From assembly GCA_016860845.1 (NCBI GenBank), contig BOKF01000001.1, positions 62,001-126,000 of the forward strand: DNA of 64,000 bases. Direction: 5' to 3'. A model generated the notes under the pieces. It saw only the letters and a list, made by a program, of their open reading frames with translations, made no database searches and was not told where the DNA came from. Within the stretch, counting starts at the first letter, position 1. Every line of letters begins with the position of its first letter. Both the position numbers and the translations under genes were made by a program. Shown piece after piece: positions 41,411 through 50,007 of the stretch. Origin of the DNA: Chloroflexota bacterium (lineage in GTDB: Bacteria; Chloroflexota; Anaerolineae; 4572-78; J111).

Positions 41411-42619
41411 CTACACTACTTGTTCAGTGACCGTCACATCCGTATGAATTCGCCGTTCTGCTAAGGCTTTGAAAAAGCCCAGCGGATCAACACTGGTTTC
41501 GGGCGGGCAGACCCCCTTGACAGAGACCTCCCCGGCTGCCAGCCAGCGGGCGACCACCGCCGGCGGCACGCCCACCACCAGCGTCCCGCCGCTGACGCCG
41601 TAAGCTTCGTGCGGCCAGGCGGTCGTATCCACGCGAATGGTCAGCGGCCGGCCGTTCTTTGTCCCCTCGACGACCGTCGCAATGTCCTTGAAGCCGGGAT
41701 TCTCGCCGCGTTGGGTGGCCTCGCTGCGCAGCAGGACTTCGCCCAGCATGTCACGGGGACGGACCTGAACCTCGACCCGCTCGCCGCCGGGCAGTTGGGC
41801 CTTGACCCAAACCGGCTGTTTATCGCCCAAGCCGAGCTGGGTCAACTGCTGCAAGCGCCGGAACGCCTTCTCACTGTAGCCAAAAAAGTTGATTTTGAAG
41901 AAACATTCCTGCACCCCTTTGTCGGCGTAGCTCAGGGGCAGCGTTGCCGCCTCCGAGTGCAGGGTCAGGTGGGTGATACGGTGGCCGATAGGGGCGCGAA
42001 AATCGAAGACTTCTTCTTCGGACAGCGGCTCTTTTTCGATAAACTCGCCGTTGCGGAAGACCACCGGCCGCTCGGTCATCTCGTCCAGGATGGTCGCCAG
42101 CGAATAGGGCCAGGCCAGGCTGTCGCGCGAGTCGGTCGTCGCGCCGTTGTAGATTTTGATGGAACGGATGGTGTCGAAGCGCTCCGCGACCAGGGCCGGC
42201 TGGACGTTGGCGATGCCGGGGCAGGAGCCGAGGCCGAGGATGGCGGTCAAGCCTTTGGCCTGAAAATCCTCGTTCAGCTCCAACTGCTTGCGGGTGGTGT
42301 GGAACAGCCCACCCAAATCCAGGTAATGGCAGCCCGCTTCCAGGCAGGCCCGCATCACGTCGAGGTTGAAGTAGTACTGCACGCTGTTGATGACGCAATC
42401 CGCCCCGGCTAAAAGTTTGACCAGCGCCGCCCGGTCGGTCACGTCAATGGGAGCGGCCTTAAAGCGGCTGTCGCCCGGCGCAGCTTTGTCTACCGTCGCC
42501 TGCGCCCCGGCCTCATTCAAATCGGCCACAACGATTTCGGCTACGTCGCCGGTCAGGGCCAAATCGCGGGCAATCACCTTGCCGATAATCCCGGCCCCGC
42601 CGAGGAGGATGATTTTCAT
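41411..42619 (-). CDS. Saccharopine dehydrogenase-like NAD(P)-binding oxidoreductase
   Basis: This 402-aa enzyme has an N-terminal Rossmann fold (KIILLGGAGIIGKVIARDLA), CVINSVQYYFNLDVMRACLEAGCHYLDLGG and LGLGSCPGIANV, the hallmark order of the saccharopine dehydrogenase / carboxynorspermidine synthase superfamily. The C-terminal domain (YGVSGGTLVVGVPPAVVARWLAAGEVSVKGVCPPETSVDPLGFF) is typical of stand-alone members. Substrate is unknown; lysine or polyamine metabolism genes are not nearby. It stands alone between repeats, with ATG 42619 preceded by GGAG. Confidence 0.88.
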   Translation of the reverse strand: MKIILLGGAGIIGKVIARDLALTGDVAEIVVADLNEAGAQATVDKAAPGDSRFKAAPIDVTDRAALVKLLAGADCVINSVQYYFNLDVMRACLEAGCHYLDLGGLFHTTRKQLELNEDFQAKGLTAILGLGSCPGIANVQPALVAERFDTIRSIKIYNGATTDSRDSLAWPYSLATILDEMTERPVVFRNGEFIEKEPLSEEEVFDFRAPIGHRITHLTLHSEAATLPLSYADKGVQECFFKINFFGYSEKAFRRLQQLTQLGLGDKQPVWVKAQLPGGERVEVQVRPRDMLGEVLLRSEATQRGENPGFKDIATVVEGTKNGRPLTIRVDTTAWPHEAYGVSGGTLVVGVPPAVVARWLAAGEVSVKGVCPPETSVDPLGFFKALAERRIHTDVTVTEQVV

Positions 42620-42805
42620 AAGGTATGTCTCCTTTGTATGGAAGATTGGAAGGCTGGAGGATTGGAAGAGGGGAATTCCAATCCAAAATCGTAAATCGTT
42701 TCTATCTTATTCAGATTTGCCGTAAGCGCAAACAAATTTCAAACGGGCATGTGTTACAATAACAGGGGGATTTTTTCGGCGACCAGTACCAGAAAGGGAA
42801 CTCGA
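42620..42805. other. Short intergenic region with octamer-like repeat
   Basis: GGAAGATT, GGAAGGCT, GGAGGATT, GGAAGAGG (about 42640-42671) form four 8-bp units, followed by a CCAAAATCGTAAATCG piece. The start of the surface protein gene lies downstream with AAAGGGA before ATG 42806. Confidence 0.55.
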
Positions 42806-45800
42806 ATGAACCTGAAACGCGCACTCCTGGCCTGGATCATGGGCCTGACCCTGGCTCTCTTAGGAATACTTGGCCCCATCCTAATTGCCCAAGCCGCTGA
42901 CCCTGACCCCGGCTTAATAAATCCTCCTCTTCAGCCTCTCATACAACCAAGAAATGTTTATCACCTCATTGGCCAAGCCCCGGCGATGCTTGAGTCAGGT
43001 TTGGCTCAGACCAGCTTGGCGCAACTTCCTTTGCGTTTCATTCCCAATCACGGCCAAACCGACCCATCGGTCAAATTCCATGTCCACAGCCTTGGCGGAA
43101 GCCTGTTCTTTAGCCCGCAGGAAATTGTTTTTTCGCTGCCTACCCCGGTCACGGAGCAGAGGAGCGGAGGAGCAGGGGGGCAGGGGCGAGAAAAGGCGAC
43201 CTCTACCCCTTTCTTTAATCGTAACTCTGAAATCCACGCCCGAAAGGGCAGTCCAAAATCCGTAGTTCGTCTCACCTTCGACGGGGCCAATCCTACCCCC
43301 GCGGTTGAAGGTTTGAACCCCCTGCCCGGTGGAGCCAACTTTTTCCTGGGCAACGACCCGGCCCAGTGGCAGAGCAACCTGCCGACCTACGCAGGCATCG
43401 TTTACCGTGACCTCTATCCCGGTATTGACCTGGTCTATCGCGGCACTGAGGGGCAGCTCAAGAGCGAATTTATCGTCGCGCCCGGTGCGGACCCCCGCCA
43501 GATTCGCCTGCGCTATGAGGGCGCGGAGAGTCTTTCGGTACGGGAGGATGGGGCGCTGGTGATTCAGACTGCTGCCGGGGAGTTGGTCGAAGCGCCGCTG
43601 TTGATTTATCAGGAGGTCAATAGCGTCCGGCGGGAGATTGAGGGGCATTATTTGCTTCTTGATGAAACGGGTTCATCAATCCAAAATCCAAAATCTAAAA
43701 TCCAAAATCCTCTGGTTTCTTTCCAAGTTACTGCTTATGATCCTACTCTGCCCCTCATTATTGATCCGGAATTGGTCTATAGTTCTTACTTAGGGGGTGG
43801 TGATTATGATAATGGCCTGGGCATTACCTTAGATGCTTTTGGTAATATCTTTGTTACAGGACAGACAGCTTCTACAAATTTTCCTGTGCAACAACCCCTT
43901 CAAGAAGATCAACCTGACCCCGACGTTTTTATTACAAAGATTATTAAGGCCAACGGAGTTTACACCTATGGCTATTCTACCTACCTGGGAGGTAATGGGG
44001 AGGATAATAGTAATGACATATTTGTAGATAGTACAGGCAACATTTACCTCACAGGGTATACAGGTTCCGTAACAGATTTTCCTATACGCTATGCCCTACA
44101 AAACACCTGTGCAAGTTGCACTCGTCTTGGTGACACCGATGTTTTTGTTACCAAAATTATTAGTACCAGTGGAGTTTATACTCTGGGTTTTTCTACCTAC
44201 CTGGGAGGCAGTGGCAGTGATACTGGTTATGGCATTGCCGTAGATGATACAGGTAATATCTTTGTTACGGGAACGGCGGGAGCCAATTTTCCCCTCCGAG
44301 ACGGGATACAGAGTTTCCAGGGTGGAAATGATGCCTTTGTGACCAAGATTATTAGTGCCAATGGGGTTTACACCTATGGCTATTCTAGCTACCTGGGAGG
44401 TAACAATTTTGATGAGAGTGAGGCCATAGTTGTGGATAACCTGGGCAGTATATATATTGCCGGGTTAACTGACTCGACCAACTTCCCTACCCTTAATGCA
44501 CCTCAGGGTAATCAACCTGGTAGGGATGCTTTTGTAACTAAGCTTATTAGTGTTAGCGGGGTTTACACCTATGGTTATTCTACCTACCTGGGCGGTTCTG
44601 ATTACGACGCCGGCTACGATCTAGCTATAGACAGTATAGGCAATGCGTATATTATAGGAGACACTCGATCGAACAATTTCCCTACATTCAATCAACTTCA
44701 GGATAATGCAAATACGGACAACTCAACTCTTGCCGATATTTTTATAACCAAAATTATAAGTGCCGGTGGAGTTTATACATATGCTTACTCCACTTATTTG
44801 GGTGGTAATGGTACTGATGCGGGATTTGGGGTTGCTGTAGATAACACAAGCAATGCCTATATTGTGGGGCAAACTAATTCAACCAACTTTCCTCTACGAA
44901 ATGTAATTCAAAATATGTGTATGAGCTTTCCCTCTTGTTACGGGGGCTCGACCGACGCTTTTATTACCCAAATAATTGGTACGAGTGGCATCTATACTTA
45001 TGGGTTCTCTACCTATTTGGGTGGTAGTGGGGCTGAAGCTGGTATTAGTATTGCTGTAGATAATGCAGGCAGTGCCTATATTATTGGACATACTGGTTCA
45101 ACTAACTTTCCTATGCAAAATGCAATTCAAGGGACAATTTCCGGAGGTTCCTCTGACGTCTTCGTTGCCGAAATCAATGCCGCCATCCCAGCTTTAACTC
45201 TAACCAAGGCAGTCACACCCATCATCGCTGCACCCGGTCAGCGCGTCACATTCACCCTCAGCGTTGACAATAGCGGTACGGCCAGCGCCACCAACGTTCT
45301 CATCTCTGACACGCTGCCGGCTGGCCTCACTTTTGCCGGACCCGTCACCCTTGACCCGCCGGGAGCCGGTCTAATCGGACTGCCGCCTGCGATTATGGCC
45401 AGCCCTATCGTCAGTGTCGGGCAGCGCATCACCGTTACTTTCCCGGTTACGGTCAACAGCGGCCTGGCAGGAGGTACGGTTATTACCAATATCGCCGCTG
45501 CCACCAGCGCGGAGGTGAACATCCCGGCCACAGGAACAGCGGCAGTCATTGTAGCCCATCCAGCCCTAACTATCGTCAAGTCAGCCGATGCCAGCAGCGC
45601 CAACATTGGCGAGGCCATCACCTACACCTACCACATGACCAACACCGGCAACGTCACCTTGACCGGCCTCACTGCCACCGACGACAAGTTGGGCCAAGTT
45701 ACCCTCACTCAAACCGTATTGGCTCCCAACCAGAGTACGTCCGGCCTCTTGACCTACACCGTCGCCGAAGCCGACCTGCCCGGCCCGCTCACCAATACGG

Positions 45801-46249
45801 TCATTGTGACCGGCACACCCTCCGTAGAATCGGTTGTCACCGCCACGGATGAGGTGTCTGTTGCTCTGGTCACTACACCGGCTATTACTGTCAGCAAAAC
45901 GGCCAGTCTCGATACGGCTAAAGTGGGCCAGACTATTACCTACACCTACCGCATCACTAACAGCGGCAATATCACATTGACCACAGTCAGTGCCGGCGAC
46001 GACAAGCTGGGCCAGGTCAGCCTCAGCCAAACAACACTCGCTCCGAACCAAGCCGCCACCGGCACGTTGACCTATAATGTCATTGCTGCCAACCTGCCCG
46101 GCCCGCTGGTTAACACGGTTATCGTTACCGGCACGCCGCCGGAGGGGCTGGCTGTTACCGCTGTAGCCACTGCTTCGGTCGCGTTACTTCCGCCGAATAA
46201 CGGCCCGGATGAGTCGGTCTATCTGCCAGTAATTGTCAAAAACCGTTGA
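42806..46249 (+). CDS. Large exported SBBP-repeat / DUF11 surface protein
   Basis: This 1147-aa protein has a signal peptide (1-33) and a DUF7948-type N-terminal domain (about 65-320, ANFFLGNDPAQWQSNLPTYAGIVYRDLYPGIDLVYRG). Seven SBBP repeats follow, each starting [YF]S-[ST]-YLGG and about 65-80 residues long. Then come three DUF11-type domains (ALTLTKAVTPIIAAPGQRVTF; ALTIVKSADASS; AITVSKTASLDT); the last two are close duplicates. It ends ESVYLPVIVKNR. In-frame insertions include a heptamer array at 43678-43710. The SBBP part is richer in A+T than either end. It is probably a cell-surface adhesin or sheath component. ATG 42806 is chosen for its AAAGGGA site. Confidence 0.9.
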   Translation: MNLKRALLAWIMGLTLALLGILGPILIAQAADPDPGLINPPLQPLIQPRNVYHLIGQAPAMLESGLAQTSLAQLPLRFIPNHGQTDPSVKFHVHSLGGSLFFSPQEIVFSLPTPVTEQRSGGAGGQGREKATSTPFFNRNSEIHARKGSPKSVVRLTFDGANPTPAVEGLNPLPGGANFFLGNDPAQWQSNLPTYAGIVYRDLYPGIDLVYRGTEGQLKSEFIVAPGADPRQIRLRYEGAESLSVREDGALVIQTAAGELVEAPLLIYQEVNSVRREIEGHYLLLDETGSSIQNPKSKIQNPLVSFQVTAYDPTLPLIIDPELVYSSYLGGGDYDNGLGITLDAFGNIFVTGQTASTNFPVQQPLQEDQPDPDVFITKIIKANGVYTYGYSTYLGGNGEDNSNDIFVDSTGNIYLTGYTGSVTDFPIRYALQNTCASCTRLGDTDVFVTKIISTSGVYTLGFSTYLGGSGSDTGYGIAVDDTGNIFVTGTAGANFPLRDGIQSFQGGNDAFVTKIISANGVYTYGYSSYLGGNNFDESEAIVVDNLGSIYIAGLTDSTNFPTLNAPQGNQPGRDAFVTKLISVSGVYTYGYSTYLGGSDYDAGYDLAIDSIGNAYIIGDTRSNNFPTFNQLQDNANTDNSTLADIFITKIISAGGVYTYAYSTYLGGNGTDAGFGVAVDNTSNAYIVGQTNSTNFPLRNVIQNMCMSFPSCYGGSTDAFITQIIGTSGIYTYGFSTYLGGSGAEAGISIAVDNAGSAYIIGHTGSTNFPMQNAIQGTISGGSSDVFVAEINAAIPALTLTKAVTPIIAAPGQRVTFTLSVDNSGTASATNVLISDTLPAGLTFAGPVTLDPPGAGLIGLPPAIMASPIVSVGQRITVTFPVTVNSGLAGGTVITNIAAATSAEVNIPATGTAAVIVAHPALTIVKSADASSANIGEAITYTYHMTNTGNVTLTGLTATDDKLGQVTLTQTVLAPNQSTSGLLTYTVAEADLPGPLTNTVIVTGTPSVESVVTATDEVSVALVTTPAITVSKTASLDTAKVGQTITYTYRITNSGNITLTTVSAGDDKLGQVSLSQTTLAPNQAATGTLTYNVIAANLPGPLVNTVIVTGTPPEGLAVTAVATASVALLPPNNGPDESVYLPVIVKNR
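43678..43710 (+). repeat. In-frame heptanucleotide array (AATCCAA)x4.7
   Basis: Units AATCCAA, AATCCAA, AATCTAA, AATCCAA, AATCC lie inside the surface protein gene and encode IQNPKSKIQNP. A change of one unit would shift the frame and stop translation early. Confidence 0.92.
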
Positions 46250-46576
46250 GAGGGCAAGAGGATTTATTAGCAAAAAAAGATGGGCTTCTCAGGTCATTCC
46301 GAGAGGAGCGGAGCGGAATACCACAAGGGTACGATGCGAGGAATCCCCCGAATCTGGTCTATTGGAACTTAACAAATTATTTGACATATAAATGCTCCGA
46401 GGGGATTGACAAATCCCCGTTTGTTGGTCTGGATTTGTCAATCCAGGCCGAGCGTGGGATATGTCAATTATTTAATTAAAGTCCAATAGAGTGACTCCGT
46501 AGGGATTTCTCGCTCCCGCGTAGCGAATCGCTCGAAATGGCATCTTTTTCACTAATGGTGTTGAGCCAAAACGAAT
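46250..46576. other. Intergenic region holding REP halves and a MITE-like element
   Basis: Left part (46290-46350) and right part (46497-46543) look like two halves of a REP palindrome (GTCATTCCGAG..GAGGAATCCC and GGGATTTCTCGC..TCGAAATGGCA). Between them sits the inverted-repeat element 46358-46490. No coding sequence. Confidence 0.6.
46358..46490. mobile_element. MITE-like inverted-repeat element
   Basis: Terminal arms of 32 bp (TCTATTGGAACTTAA... and ...TTAAAGTCCAATAGA) match at 26 of 32 positions. Inside, GGATTGACAAATCC and GGATTTGTCAATCC are perfect 14-bp arms of a second hairpin. The element is AT-rich, has no coding potential and appears to split a REP palindrome. No clear target-site duplication was seen. 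Confidence 0.6.
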
Positions 46577-47659
46577 TTAGCCGCGATAGGTCCGGTAGGT
46601 GATGAACTGGAGCTTGAGCCATTCTTTCAGCCGCCGGTAAACAGCCAGAATCCAACCGGAGACGTTGCTGACCAGCCCGGCCAGCAGCACGACAATGGAA
46701 GAGAGAGTGGCCAGCAGGGTGGACCATTTCTGCCAGTCCAGCACATCGCCGATAATGGCGCTCTGGGCCGGACCAATCTCTTGCGGCAGGCCGGTCATCT
46801 GGGCGGTAACGACTCGCCCGGCGTTGGACATCGTCAGGGCGAATGACCATACCCCCAGCATGGCCGCCAGCACCAAAACCAGGGTGATCCCCAGCGCGCC
46901 CAGCGTCAGCCAGCGGCGATCCGGCGTGAGCAGATAGCTGTCGGCGCTGCGGCTACCGAACAACAGGTCGTGCCAGACCTTGGCCTGGGACTCGAGGCGG
47001 TTGAAGGCACGCCTTTTACCCTCCGCGTCCAGCCGGGCCAGTTGTCCCTGGTCGCGGAACTTGTGCAGGGTGTAATGCAGCACCGGGGCCACGTCCGGCG
47101 GAAGGTATTCGGCAATACTGTCAAAGCGGGCAGCCAGGTATTCCAGGCGCTGCGGGCGGAGCAACTCGGCTAAGTGGTCCGGTTCCAAAATGTCGGCGTG
47201 CCAGTAGGTATCGGCCAGGCTACCGCCGTAGGTGAAGCCGCGTCCCACCTTTTCGTCCTCAGTGCTGAGGGTCGTCCAGACCTGCCGGCTCCAATCGTCC
47301 AGGGCGCCCTGGCAGGCGTTGAGTTCGGGCTGGCCGGCGTTGAGTTCGGGCTGGCCGGCCAGCAGTTGGGCCAGTTTATCCTGGGCCGGGAGGGGGCAGG
47401 GCGGCAGGTCGGCTTTGAGCCGGGCGGCGGTGCGGTGGAGTTGGTCTACGGCAAAAAAAAGCTCCTCCTGCTCGGTCAGGGAGCGGTCGCTGAAGCCAAA
47501 ACGGCGGTTGGCGTCGCCGGGCGCGCCGGTCAAGGGGTAACCGGAGCGGGCGTAGCGCCGCAGGCGGCCAAAGCTCTCCACGGTCAGCCAGCCGAGGCGC
47601 ACGGCCAGCAGCACCTGGTTGGCGCTGGACGATGGAACTGGGCTTGATGGGTCGGCCAT
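46577..47659 (-). CDS. Membrane protein with large N-terminal soluble region, unknown
   Basis: This 360-aa protein has a soluble helical region (about 1-240) and two C-terminal membrane helices (about 250-275, LGALGITLVLVLAAMLGVWSFA; about 320-345, LLATLSSIVVLLAGLVSNVSG). A 21-bp tandem duplication gives AGQPELN twice near residue 100. I recognise no family. ATG 47659. It stands alone, with the UDG gene ending 160 bases upstream of its start. Confidence 0.7.
   Translation of the reverse strand: MADPSSPVPSSSANQVLLAVRLGWLTVESFGRLRRYARSGYPLTGAPGDANRRFGFSDRSLTEQEELFFAVDQLHRTAARLKADLPPCPLPAQDKLAQLLAGQPELNAGQPELNACQGALDDWSRQVWTTLSTEDEKVGRGFTYGGSLADTYWHADILEPDHLAELLRPQRLEYLAARFDSIAEYLPPDVAPVLHYTLHKFRDQGQLARLDAEGKRRAFNRLESQAKVWHDLLFGSRSADSYLLTPDRRWLTLGALGITLVLVLAAMLGVWSFALTMSNAGRVVTAQMTGLPQEIGPAQSAIIGDVLDWQKWSTLLATLSSIVVLLAGLVSNVSGWILAVYRRLKEWLKLQFITYRTYRG
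47316..47357 (-). repeat. 21-bp tandem duplication
   Basis: GCGTTGAGTTCGGGCTGGCC plus G occurs twice in immediate succession, encoding a duplicated seven-residue AGQPELN unit. Confidence 0.85.
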
Positions 47660-47820
47660 AGGTCAATCCACTTAAAAGAGGTAACGGTTCAGCCTTTGGG
47701 TCACAAATAAAGAATTTCGCCGGGATTTGGGGATTTGGGGATAAGACAAGTTGTAAAAAATCTCCTAATCTCCCAATCCCGGCCCAAAACCAGCCTCTTT
47801 TAGGACCACCCAAGTAGTTA

Positions 47821-48672
47821 CTAAAAAAGGTTTAACTGGGTGGCGCTGGACGGGTCTACCTCTTGGCTAAAAGCCCTCGCCTCCTCAATATATTGAGGCA
47901 GCTTCTGAAAATCTTCGACCAGGAGCGGCCGCCATTTGGGCTGGTGCAGGGCTGCCGCCGGGTGAAACATCGGCACAACCAGCCGATTGCCGACGCGCTG
48001 GGCCTGGCCGTGGATTTTGGTAATGGACGCGCCGGGAAAGTAGCGATACATGGAGAATCGCCCCAGGGTGACGATCACTTTGGGGTCAATCAGCGCGACC
48101 TGCCGGTCGAGGTAATCCTTGCAGGCGGCCAGTTCGTCGGGTTCGGGGTCACGGTTGTTGGGCGGGCGGCACTTGACCACGTTGGCGATAAAAACATCCT
48201 CCCGTTTGAAACCGATCCCGTGCAGCAGTTCCTCTAAAAATTTACCCGCCGCGCCGACAAAAGGCCGGCCCTGTTTGTCTTCGTTAAAACCCGGCCCTTC
48301 GCCAATGAACATAATCTGGGCGTTGGCCGGTCCCTCGCCGGGTACGGCCCGCGTGCGGCCCTGATGCAGCGCGCAGCGGGTACAGTCGTGTACAACGCGA
48401 GCAATCTGGGACAAATCCATGAGCGGCAGGGGGGGTAGGCTGGCAGGATCAACCAACTCCAGCGGATAGTCCCGCACCCAGTTATCGCTGCCTTTGGCTT
48501 TGCGGAACCACTCACCGTGAGGACTGAGCATCCACACGTCACCCCACTGTTTATCTTCCAGGCGCATCTGGCGCAGGGCGGCGTCGCGCTCGGCTTCGCT
48601 GATTTCACCGGCGCCGCAGCGGGCCTTGATAGCTTCAACTTGGTCCTGAAATTCGGTAAATTTGTTGGACAT
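47821..48672 (-). CDS. Family 4/5-type uracil-DNA glycosylase with an extra N-terminal domain
   Basis: This 283-aa protein has a C-terminal part (about 90-265) that is an Fe-S uracil-DNA glycosylase: CTRCALHQGRTRAVPGEG, FIGEGPGFNEDKQGRPFVGAAGKFLEELL, NVVKCRPPNNRDP, ACKDYLDRQ, and PMFHPAAALHQP near the end. It removes uracil from DNA in base-excision repair. The first 85 residues (EFQDQVEAIKARCGAGEISEAERDAALRQMR, VWMLSPHGEWFRKAKGSDNWV) form a separate small domain with Trp-rich strands not found in ordinary UDGs. ATG 48672 lies 2 bases after the zinc-ribbon gene stop, so the two are coupled. Confidence 0.9.
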   Translation of the reverse strand: MSNKFTEFQDQVEAIKARCGAGEISEAERDAALRQMRLEDKQWGDVWMLSPHGEWFRKAKGSDNWVRDYPLELVDPASLPPLPLMDLSQIARVVHDCTRCALHQGRTRAVPGEGPANAQIMFIGEGPGFNEDKQGRPFVGAAGKFLEELLHGIGFKREDVFIANVVKCRPPNNRDPEPDELAACKDYLDRQVALIDPKVIVTLGRFSMYRYFPGASITKIHGQAQRVGNRLVVPMFHPAAALHQPKWRPLLVEDFQKLPQYIEEARAFSQEVDPSSATQLNLF

Positions 48673-48674
48673 GC

Positions 48675-49313
48675 CTACTGTTTCGCTCCGCACTCGGCAC
48701 AGAATTTGGCGTTGGCGGCTAATTCGCTGCCGCACTGGCTGCAAAATTTATTGGCCTTAATGGCCGTGCCACATTCGGGGCAGAATTTGGCCCCGGCCTC
48801 GAGCGATGTCCCACACTTGGGGCAGCCGGCCCGCCGGTCATCGCCCTGGGTAAACTCGCCGACGTCGTAAGCTCGCTCCGAGACCTGCTGCCGGGCCTGA
48901 TCAGCGATAGCAGTGGCCTGGGCTTGCGCGGCGACGACACTGGCGCTGGGGGCGCAGTCGAGACACAAGCCCCGGCTCTCGTTCCAGCAGCGCTTGCGGC
49001 AGACCCACTCGTTACAGTTGGGGCACTGAATAAAAAAGCCGCGCACCTCACCGGCGGCCTCGGTAAAGGCATGATCGTGGGCGCGCTCCCAGGCCGCGGA
49101 GTGAACCCGGTCGCCGACGCTGGCAATATTGCCCATAATCCCGCCGAATAGCCCGCTGGCAACGTCGAGCGCCTCCGAGATCAAGCCGGTAGCTGACGCT
49201 TGAAACGCCGAACGATAACCGTTGTTGCAGCGCTGGCAGTAAAACTCCCACTGAAACCCTCGTTCCGTGCTTCGATCCTGATAATTGTTGGTGAATTCGA
49301 TAAATTCGGCCAT
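48675..49313 (-). CDS. Multi-zinc-ribbon protein
   Basis: This 212-aa protein carries many CxxC pairs: CQRCNNGY (about 27), CPNCNEWVCRKRCW..CLDC (about 98-119), then three consecutive zinc ribbons at the C-terminus (CPKCG..CPECG, CSQCG..CAECG). A glycine-rich hydrophobic patch (ASGLFGGIMGNIASVG) lies in the middle. GGAGG is 5 bases before ATG 49313. Its stop lies 2 bases from the UDG start. It is probably a structural or nucleic-acid/protein-binding adaptor; no enzyme domain is visible. Confidence 0.85.
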   Translation of the reverse strand: MAEFIEFTNNYQDRSTERGFQWEFYCQRCNNGYRSAFQASATGLISEALDVASGLFGGIMGNIASVGDRVHSAAWERAHDHAFTEAAGEVRGFFIQCPNCNEWVCRKRCWNESRGLCLDCAPSASVVAAQAQATAIADQARQQVSERAYDVGEFTQGDDRRAGCPKCGTSLEAGAKFCPECGTAIKANKFCSQCGSELAANAKFCAECGAKQ

Positions 49314-49361
49314 GCTGTCCTCCAGGTGGTTAATGAATGGATTGGGTTAAGGTTATGGAGA

Positions 49362-49997
49362 CTATTCAGGTTTGTTCCCTTCAATTTTAAGCAAGCGCTC
49401 AAAAAGTGCAATCTTTCGTTGGGCAAGCATTGCCTGATAATCCGGCGAAACCAGGGACGGTGTGGTAAAAATGAGAGCATCTTCGTCGTTGTCGCTGTAG
49501 TAGCGGGGCCGGCGGCCCACTTCCTCAAACTGGTACTTCTGATACAGGGCCAGGGCCGGCTCGTTGGAGGGACGCACCTCCAGCGTGGCCGTTTCCGCAC
49601 CGAGGGCCTGGCCCGCTTGGAGCAGAGACAGCAGCAGCCATTCGCCCAGGCCCAAACCGCGCCAATCGGGGTGGACGGCGATGGTGCTGATGTGGGCTTC
49701 ATCGGCCATAAGCCAGAAACCGGCCAGACCAATGAGGCTGGGAGATTGACCGCCGACCGCCGACCGCTGACCGCTGAGAGTTTCGGGTAGAACTGTTGAC
49801 GATGAGGTATCAGTTGGAGGATGGGCGAGGGTGGTGCGCAGGACATAGTAGTGGGCCAGGGTGTTGTGGCGAAGTTCGTAGTCAAAAGCGCGGGTGGGCC
49901 AGGTCATCGAGTAAGAGGCCCGCTCAATGGCGACGACAGCCGGGATGTCGGCCAGGGTCATGGGTTCGACGACAAAGGGCAAAGCTGGCTGGCTCAC
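49362..49997 (-). CDS. rimI: Ribosomal protein alanine N-acetyltransferase RimI
   Basis: This 211-aa GNAT acetyltransferase has VEPMTLADIPAVVAIERASYSMTWPTRAF at its start, the acetyl-CoA motif ISTIAVHPDWRGLGLGEWLL near 115 and ATLEVRPSNEPALALYQKYQFEEVGRRPRYY near 145, the classic RimI order. It is longer than the usual 150-160 aa because a roughly 25-residue insertion (LPETLSGQRSAVGGQSPS), partly encoded by a heptamer array (49748-49775), separates two strands. It follows tsaB by 10 bases, the common tsaB-rimI order. The start is GTG 49997; ATG 49961 is an alternative. Confidence 0.9.
   Translation of the reverse strand: MSQPALPFVVEPMTLADIPAVVAIERASYSMTWPTRAFDYELRHNTLAHYYVLRTTLAHPPTDTSSSTVLPETLSGQRSAVGGQSPSLIGLAGFWLMADEAHISTIAVHPDWRGLGLGEWLLLSLLQAGQALGAETATLEVRPSNEPALALYQKYQFEEVGRRPRYYSDNDEDALIFTTPSLVSPDYQAMLAQRKIALFERLLKIEGNKPE
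49748..49775 (-). repeat. In-frame heptanucleotide array (GACCGCC/GACCGCT)x4
   Basis: Units GACCGCC, GACCGCC, GACCGCT, GACCGCT lie in rimI and encode most of the extra QRSAVGGQS loop. Confidence 0.9.
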
Positions 49998-50007
49998 GGG
50001 TGGCGGC

